64,000 bases of DNA from Nereocystis luetkeana (lineage: Eukaryota; Sar; Phaeophyceae; Laminariales; Laminariaceae). This document shows positions 40,601-49,600 of this stretch, piece after piece (the stretch's first letter is position 1; each line of letters begins with the position of its first letter). The position numbers were made by a program, and so were the translations under genes. The notes beneath the pieces are model-generated. The model worked only from the letters and a program-made list of their open reading frames with translations, did no database searches and had not been told where the DNA came from. The stretch is from contig JARUPZ010000021.1 of assembly GCA_031213475.1 (NCBI GenBank), positions 5,618,438 to 5,682,437 on the forward strand, written 5' to 3'.

Positions 40601-43600
40601 ATTCTACAGATAGATCATCTACAGATGGATCATCTACAGATAGACCATCTACAGATATACCATCTACAAATAGATCATCTACAGATATATCATCTACAGA
40701 TACATCATGTACAGATAGATCACCCACAGATAGATCATCTAGATCCTACGACGGGAGAACAAACTATACCAGGTAACTAGTGGAACGACAGGAGGCGTGG
40801 ACACATACGGGGATAGGGTATATATTTTTCTGAGAGGCCCCTCGCTTAACCTTAAACCATCTCGTACTGCAGCAACGTTTCTTGGAGGCAAACCAGTCAA
40901 ACTCTAAGTAGTTCGTCCAAAAAAAACGGGGCTGCAGTCTTTAAAAGGGGTCAAGGAGCTGTACATGCCCCGAAATGGTGATTTCGAGAAAACCTGGGCG
41001 CTTAACCCTCGGCCTATCGAAGGTATCGTTCGGATAGTATAGCGAAACAAAAAATGGGAGAAGAACGACAGAAAAGTTCCGGCCGAAAACAACGCCAACC
41101 CTCTATCGCCGCAATCGTCTTTTAACGGGTCCGTGGTGGGTTTCAAACCAGCAGGCATTACTACGGCAACACACAGCAAGGAGAACCAAAATATGGCGCG
41201 GAATGAACACAGTGGGATGCATGGGTCCTTGGGTCCATCGTGGGCTCTGATTCTCACTACATATGCCCACCCGGTATGCATAGATAAGCTATCACAGATG
41301 CTGTCTTTCGCTTTCTGTTTTTCTTATGATATGTTGCGCAGGAGGCGCACAAGTATACATAGCTCCCACTCGGAACACACGTTGGGTGCAAAGCGAGCCG
41401 TGCCTTATCATAAGACAGATAGATCTTGCTCTCCACTTATTTTTCCAGTCCTAGCAAACCCGAAAGATACAGACCATGAACTGGGGATCTGATCTGATCT
41501 GATCTGATCTGATCTGATCTGATCTGATCTGATCTGATTTGATCTGATCCGTCCGAAGCGTATATGCTTTCGAGCGGTACGGGGGGGGGGGGGGGGGGGG
41601 GGGGGGTACGTGACATTTCTCGGGGTAAGCCTTTTAGCGATTCAGTCCTGTTTTGGGGACTAAGCACTTGGGGTCTGAGTGGTTTGTCCCAAAAAACGGG
41701 ACTGCGGTTCTAAAAGGATCGAGTGTATCCCCAAAAATATTAATTTATTTATCAGGTCACCCCCCCCACGCTTGGCTGGGCATATCTCATGCCTTGGTAC
41801 CAGGTATTCTCCACACCCTGGGCAATTACTATTTCAATATAGTCTATTGTGTCTTAATTGGATTTGTCTCAATACAATTGATTCAGGAGGATGTGTCTTA
41901 ATTGGATTTGTCTTGACAAATTGTTTTTGGCGGCTGTCTAATAGTTGAAATTGTCCATACATCTGATTTCGGCGATTGCCCTTTAATTGGAATTGTCCAG
42001 GCAATTGATTTCGAAGGCCATCTGCTAGTCGTGCGTGAGCGATAGGTTTCGAGTGTTGCCTATGAATCGGAATTGTCCAGAAAATTGGATGCGGATATTG
42101 CTATTAATAATTTATTGGAATTATTCAGCAAATTGATTTCGGGTGCTGATCCAACAATTGGAATTGTCCAGACCATTGATTTCGGGTGTTGCCCACTAAC
42201 TGAAGTTGGGCAGACAATTGATTTCGGGAGCCGTCTATTGATTGGATTTGTCTGAACATTTGATTTCGGCTGCTGCTTATTAACTGAAGTTGTCCGCACA
42301 ACTGATTTCGGGTGCAGTCAATTGAACGGAATTGTCCGAACGGGCTTCGGCGAATGGAAAGTAGTTGGAACTGTGTCCGCACAAAATTATTTCAGATGCC
42401 GCGCAAGAAATCAAGTGCTCGATAAAATGTAATGGCCGTGTACCTACAGTAGTAGTTATTGTAGTATGACAGACATTCCCCATTGAATTGATACTACTCG
42501 TAATATGGAACAATACAGGACCTTGAAAAAGAGTGCGTATAGAGGAAAGTTCCCGATCCTGTTGTAGAGGCAACACTAGCATGGTGGTAGTACTGTTGTG
42601 TACTGTCCAAATCAGCTGTAGTTCTACAACTCGCTGCCAGCTTTCAAATAACAGAGCGCTCTTCATCTCGATAGTCATGACAATTCCAATTGGTAGATCG
42701 CTTCCGAAACCGATTGTCCGGGCAATTCCAATTCATGGACGGAAGTAGTTGCCCCGACAAGTCCAATTCATGTCAATCTCCCGAAATCGAATGTTCACGC
42801 AATTCCAATCAATAGGCAGCCTGTGAAATCATTTGCCAGCACCATTTCAATCGATAGGCACGCTCCGAGCTCATTTGTCTGGGCAATTCCAATTATTTAT
42901 AGTGAAAAGCAGCAAATATCAATTGTTCAGGCATTTCCAATGAATGGACAGTCTCTGAAATCAATTGTCAGGGCAACTTCAATTGATAGAGAGTCTCCAA
43001 AATTATTTGTCCGGACAATTCCAATTGTTGGACAGTACCCGATATCAATTGTCCGAGTAAATCCAATTCATAGACAATTTCCAAGATCGATTGTCTGAAC
43101 AATTTCTATTGCTAGACAGTCTATGGCATCACTTGCCCGGACAATTTCAATTAATAGAGTATTTCGTGACTCTGCTGTAGGGGCAATAGTCTATTGATAC
43201 GTCTATTGTCCAAGGTATAAGCAGAAAAGGGCGGAACACCTCAGCTTTAGCTTTGTATTTAATGTCCGCGCGTAGAAAGTATAGATACCGCGTAGCCCAT
43301 GTGCTCATATGTAAATAAATAAAAAAGGTTTCACGTAACAAAACAAATTCATATGCACTGATACTTTGAAATGTACGGGCAGTAGACTTGAGAGACTGCC
43401 CACCAACGGCATTGTCTGAAGTAGTTTTGGAGATTTTTTAGAAGTCGAAACTGTCGGGATAATTGATTTTGTATACCGTCTATTGATTGGAATTGCCCGG
43501 ACAATTGATGTAGAAGGCAGTCTGCTAATTGAAATTGTCCGGACAAATGATTTTGGAGCCTGTGTATAAATTGGAATTGTCGGGCCAAAATGATCTGGGA

Positions 43601-46600
43601 AACTGTCTATTAAGTGGAATTGGCGGGACCAAATAACTTTGGCGGTAGTCTATTAATTGAAATTGTCCGGACAACTATTTCGGGGGGGCGACTATTAACT
43701 GGAATTGTCGGGACAATTGATTCGGGAGACAGTCTGTCAATTGGAATTGACCGGACAATATATTTAGGAGAAGGTCCATTACTTGGAATTGCCGGGACCA
43801 TTGATTACGGAGACTGCCTATAAAGTGAAATTGTCTGGACAATAGGGCAAGGTAGGGGTCACTTGATAGAAATTGTCTGGATAATAGAGCTAGACGCCTT
43901 TCACTTAACTGGAATTAGGGACCACAATAGACAGTCAATTGCAATAGGAAGCTATTAATAGACTATTGGACTATTGTCTATTGTTCAGGGAGTTCTCACA
44001 GTAGTATCACTCTGCCCGAAAATACAATCTACATCTGGGCTGGGATGTCAATATAAAACTTATCTTATTTTTCCGGACAGAGTGGTAGTTTACCTCACCA
44101 ATACAAACGATAGTTACGCGTAGCAAATAGGCACACAGTATTTTCCGCCGACGGTTCTAGGCCCCGCCAATCCCAAGCATTCCGTATACCGCACTGTAGA
44201 GGCATGGCTCGCAACGTCTTTACTTGGCACTGTGACCACTCCTTCCCTCTACCGCACTGTAGAGGCGGGGCTCGCGTCGTCCTTGGTTAGAGTCGATCTT
44301 AACGAGTACCTGGTACCTGGTAGTGTTTTTCAGGGGGGTTTCAATATGTTCCCCGAAGTTTCGGTATTTTCCCGATTTTTTTTCTGGAATAGCCGAAAAG
44401 CTCCAACCCCGAAAAACGACGTCTTGATGTGTTCAAGGTTTTCCAGGAAATTTACGTACAAGGCTGTAGAGGATCGGGCAGGCCCACCGCTCGAGCTGTG
44501 CCACCACTCGCGAGCGCACAAGGCTGACCAGGGTCGTTTCCAAGGTCGTTCGCAAGTCATGGCCGAACGCAGAAGGTGCAACAGCTTTCTGGGCTCTCGC
44601 GGCCGAGTTCACAAGGTGGCCGCACCGAGGTGGCCGACCGTCTAAGCTCGGTGAGAGCATTAGCTGAGACTTTGTCGCGTTGGGCGCTGTAGCGTGACGA
44701 GTTGATGATGGATTTCACTCCCCAAGGCACCGACACCTGCCTACGTGTCAGGCCGACGACAGTGGGACCACCGCACGGATGGTTCCCGCGAGCGCAGCTG
44801 CCGTAGCGACGGTTCTGCGCCGGGTGGACGATTAATTCGCGAGCCATCTGCGGTACGTGCTCTCGACAAGATTTCAACCCTCGCTGAATTTGGTGAAAAG
44901 GCCGAAATTTCAGGAGAAAACGAAATATAATACGTGTCGTTAAGATCGACCCTTGGCCCTTAGATCACTCCTTGTTCCCTTCATCGCAATGTAGAGGCGT
45001 GGCTCGCGCCGTCCTAGCTTAGCACCTTGACTGCTATAAAAATTATCCCTCACTATGTAACTCCGTGTAGCGTCTTAAAAAAACGTAGGTGTAGCTAGCT
45101 CTAAAAGAGAACGTTTTGGGAGGTTTCCACAAGAATAATAGTGCGCGAAAAAAATGTGGGAGAACGTGTTCATCACACATACGGTACAGTAGTAACGCTG
45201 CTATACATAACCCAATAAAAAATCGAAGCTGGCGTCTTGGGGGGTCTTCTACGCAAAAACAAACTGCGTGTCCAACGGACGGAAAGGACGGTCTGTAAGA
45301 AGCGCAAAAAACAACGTTTGACATTCTTGGTGGTTTTCACACCAAATAGTATGCGCGCCGGAACGGGAGAGGGCGTTTCTCGTTTATAAAAGAGCCTGTT
45401 TTCGAGGGCGTAATTTATCTGTAGATACGAGCCCGAGGGAGAAAATCATAGGTCGCACACAAAATGCTGGTTTTATGTAGTTTAATTCCGTTTGTTCCGA
45501 GAGAGGGGCGGGGGGGTAGTGGCTTTAATGAATAACCCTCAAGAATCCTGTTCAATGCTTTTATTTTCCTAATTTCCCAATTTCCAAACTTTCCAAATTT
45601 CCAAATTCCCAAATTCCCAAATTCCCAAATTCCCAATTTTTTAAATGCTAATTTTTCCACATTTTAAAATTTTACTTTATTGTGGAGTTTTTTCCCACCA
45701 GCAGGCCTCGGCGGTATAGTGGCAAATTTTTCGAATTTGCTTACTCGCGAACTTGTAAAATTGTAAAAGTTCGAGCATTTGAAAAATTGTGAAGCGAAAA
45801 TATATACCAGTACATATACATGAGGGGGGGGGGGGGATGCAAACAGCGAAGAGGGCGCAACACTATTATCCCTAACCCTTCCCCAAACAGACAGCACCCG
45901 GCGTACCACTGCGGTGGACCATAGTAATCAGGACCCATCATATACATAAAAACCTATATATTTCGGTATCTTCACTCAGCACACTTGGTTCTGATTACTC
46001 TAGGTCCTTCGTTACAGTGTCTGGCCTGCAGACATATCTCTCACAGGCCCGCGTCTACGGGTGATGGCATCGTGTCAGCCCACAGAATGGTTACGGGCCG
46101 TAATCGCCTTTTCATCTACCAGGTATGTTGCAAGAGTAAAATCGCCCTGATCGAGACCCCTGGCAAGTTGACAACGCCCACGGGCGAGTCAACGATCTCT
46201 ACTGTTTTGCATATGCTGTACCCGATATAAGTGTACACTATATCCATGAAATATGATGTTCGTCACGAACCCCGCACTTCCCTCTCTATTACAGGCATGT
46301 TCAGGCGAGATAAGCGTTTAAGGCTAACTTAAGGCGTTTTTTAAGGCTTGTGCCTATCTGGTTAGGGCCCGTGCCATGCTGGTTAAGGCTCGTTAAGGCC
46401 GTCAAGGCTTTAGCCTCCAAACGCGCCTTATCCCCAACGTTTTTGTAGCCATTTGCCTTGACGGGCCTAAAAGCGAGCCTTAAAGGCTAGGGCTCGACGA
46501 CCTACTGTTTCGCATATGCTGTACCCGATATAAGCGTCATTCATGACGAATGAAGGAAGAAAACGCGCCGACGGCTTACCACACAGCAGTGTTGAAAAAC

Positions 46601-49600
46601 TGACCTATCGAACACCATAGAACATGCGCGCGCCCGACGTATCGGCCAATCAGCTAGCAAAAGCTGAGTACCAACCACTCGATCGGTCGAACTCACAGCT
46701 GGCATCCAGCAGTATCGGCCTTCGCGAAATAAACAGACTCTTGACCCTTTTGGGACCGCAGTCCCGTATGGGACCGCAGTCCCGTAATTTGTCCCCAAAA
46801 CGGGACTGCAGCACTAAAAGGGTCAACAAAATCTAGCCTATATATATGCGAAACAAAAAATAAAGAAAAAAGAAAATTCACATGCAGCCTAAGCGCTCGT
46901 CGTCTAGATATCGAGGGAATCGTAAGAAATCTACCCCAGTAGTAAAAGGATGCCAGCCTACAGCAGTAGCCTACCTGATATAATGTGGTTCCAGGTTTTT
47001 TATTGTACGAGACGGTCGATACTGCTCTGTTGGCAACATTTTATGACATAGAAAGTACTTCCTGTCCGCTTCCATAGTAGCAGCGCAGCTCGGACAGATA
47101 GATCATGTACAGATCATTCCCACTTTACGATCTAGATCTTTGAGGGAAGATATATCCCCGATTTTGTACGATCTGTATGATCTGTATGATATAGCTCATC
47201 ATGTTGCCGGGTGGGAGCCGTGTAATCTGCATCCTCTACTACGGTAGCACATGCTTTCCTGAGTGGGGTCTATGTACTACACAGATCCTGCATAACCTCT
47301 CCCAACGGTAGGTGAGGAACTAGATGATCTGTCTGTAGATAGATCACGATCTCTCCAAGGTGCGCAGAACAAGCTACCTGGTAGAGCCGTGTGGCCTCAA
47401 GCACTAACTGTGGGGGGTAGGTGATAATGTCTTGTGCACCCCGGATCAAAATATCGTCGTTGTAGCTCAGTGGTTAGAGCACCTGTCTTACTCACAGGGG
47501 GTCGAGGGTTCGATCCCCTCCAATGACTTTTGCACACATTTTTTTTTTATCTGTCGCCAGTGCAGCACACAGCAGTTTTTGATATTATTACCACTCTACC
47601 CCTAGACATAAGACACGTTTGGATTACTTATTTATATGCCAACGGTCTCTGTATTTCGGGTCAGGGTGGTATGTATGTAGGGTATATACGAGGTACAGCA
47701 GCTACGAGTACTGTCAGTACTATTAATACTGCTGTACAACAACCGTTGTGTGCGCTGTCTTCACTCTTTCCACCCAGCTATTACACACCAGTACACCCAG
47801 CAAGTGTCCGTCCTGCTTGTATATCCTACAGTTGTACGAAGAGGGATGCCTGTGGGTACAAATGATGTGGTCACAGACCGACAGACAGGAAATAGCAAGG
47901 ACAGCAAATGGAGTAGACAAGCCGAAAGTTGGCACAGAAGGGAGGGAGGTAGACTTGGTGCATGGGTTTCCTTTGGTTTCCGAGGCTTTCTTCTTTCGGG
48001 AAAGTTATGAGTGATCCATGCTGAAGATCATGCTGCACATTGTCGGATGACAAGAGAAATGATAACACTAATAGAATGTGTGGGCTCAACTCGAAGTATA
48101 AAACATACAACATTCGCTGTCACGCAGCTTGCAAAGAAGTTGAGTTTCAACCACTCAATCGGTCGAACTCACAGCTGACAGCTGACGTGTTTGTAGTGCT
48201 CTTATGAAAATACAACAGAGTTCAGGCCACCGTGGGACCCTCAGGTGTCTGTTGTTGTAGAGTAGGCGCGCGAGTAGGCGTTTGGCAAGAACATAGAAGA
48301 AACGGCTTGCAAATAGAGTAAGGGGTTTGCAAACAGGTTCCATGGTTCTCGGTTTCAGAAAAAGAGAGCCGCGATCGAACAAACAAACAGCAGTAGGCAG
48401 CCTCTTTCGGTAGTGCGTTCGGTCACACATAGACCACACAGTGGTCCCCGGTGGTTTGGAAGGTGGTCCGCGTGCCTACCAAGATCAATTTCGTGGGTTC
48501 AAGTCTCACCGAGTGCATACTCGTAATGGTTTTCGCTTGGATAAAAAATGGTTAGCGGAAAGCGCGAGAGCGCGAGCGCGAGTTAGTTATTACGGGGGAC
48601 CATAGTTAAAAGGACCAAATATTGTTTGTACTAATGGTTAAATATAGAGGTTTTTATATATACCATGGGTCCTGTTAACTATGGTCCCCCGTAACAGCAA
48701 CATTCGATGACAATCGACGAGCCGTAGGAATGTTTAACCTCTAATGCGCGATAACAATGAAGACACCTATTAATACCTGTGACCACGACTTGTCCAGAAG
48801 ACCTCTGAGGGTAAAATCTTCTACGAGTTTAGGCGGAAAGTAAAAGTGACGATTAAAACAAAAAATGAAAGTAGTTAGCCCCTTTTTGAGGTACCCGCTG
48901 TCCCGTCCCGTCCCGCCCCGCCAACTTTCCATGTCCTCATTTCACCGTCCCGTCCCGTCCCATTTCCCCCCCCCGCCAAACACGTCAGAACTGTCCCGTT
49001 CCGATTCTGAGCCACTGTGATCAGCCTTGGGTGAAACCTAGCGGTACAAGTTAAGCCGGAAAGTAAAAATGATAATCTAGAAAAAATAAACAGCAGTGGG
49101 CAGCCTCTTTTATTAAGGGCGCCCTATTAATAGTGCGTTCGGGATCAGGCACCCCTTGTATACCAGCGTCCCTAATCAGAGTTGACACCGGCCCCTCACG
49201 GTCAATATTGAGCAGAAAACGGTGCGCAGAGAAGAAAAATTAGGTTCCCTGAACGCAGTTTTCCCCTGGGGAAATCTACTGGTGATGCGTCACAGCTCGT
49301 TACGAAGTACCGCGCCCTCGAGCACTGGCGCACTGCGGTGCACGTATTGTTTGTACTTTGTGTGTTTCCTTCTCTTTCCATCGAAACGTATTTTTGTTTC
49401 AGCCTGGCTTGTGACCGCGGGGTGCTACGTACGTACCTGGTAGGTTTCAGGGAAATGAGCTGTTAACCCCTTCGGGACTTCAGAGGGGGGGGGAGAAATT
49501 TCCGAGAAAAAGTGGCGGTCACGGCAACCATTGTGGCCACTGCGTGATTGGGGGACGAATCAAATCGGTGCCCCGAGATACAAAAGCGAGGAGTCGCACG

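Noticed and set aside
41830-43098. Frames with repeated SIVRATSIDR/NSNQ-like motifs
   Set aside because: The 42-bp satellite keeps frames open because its period is a multiple of three.
44185-45030. Direct repeats as LTRs of a small retrotransposon
   Set aside because: Only a motif of about 40 bp is shared. There are no TG...CA ends, primer-binding site or internal coding sequence.
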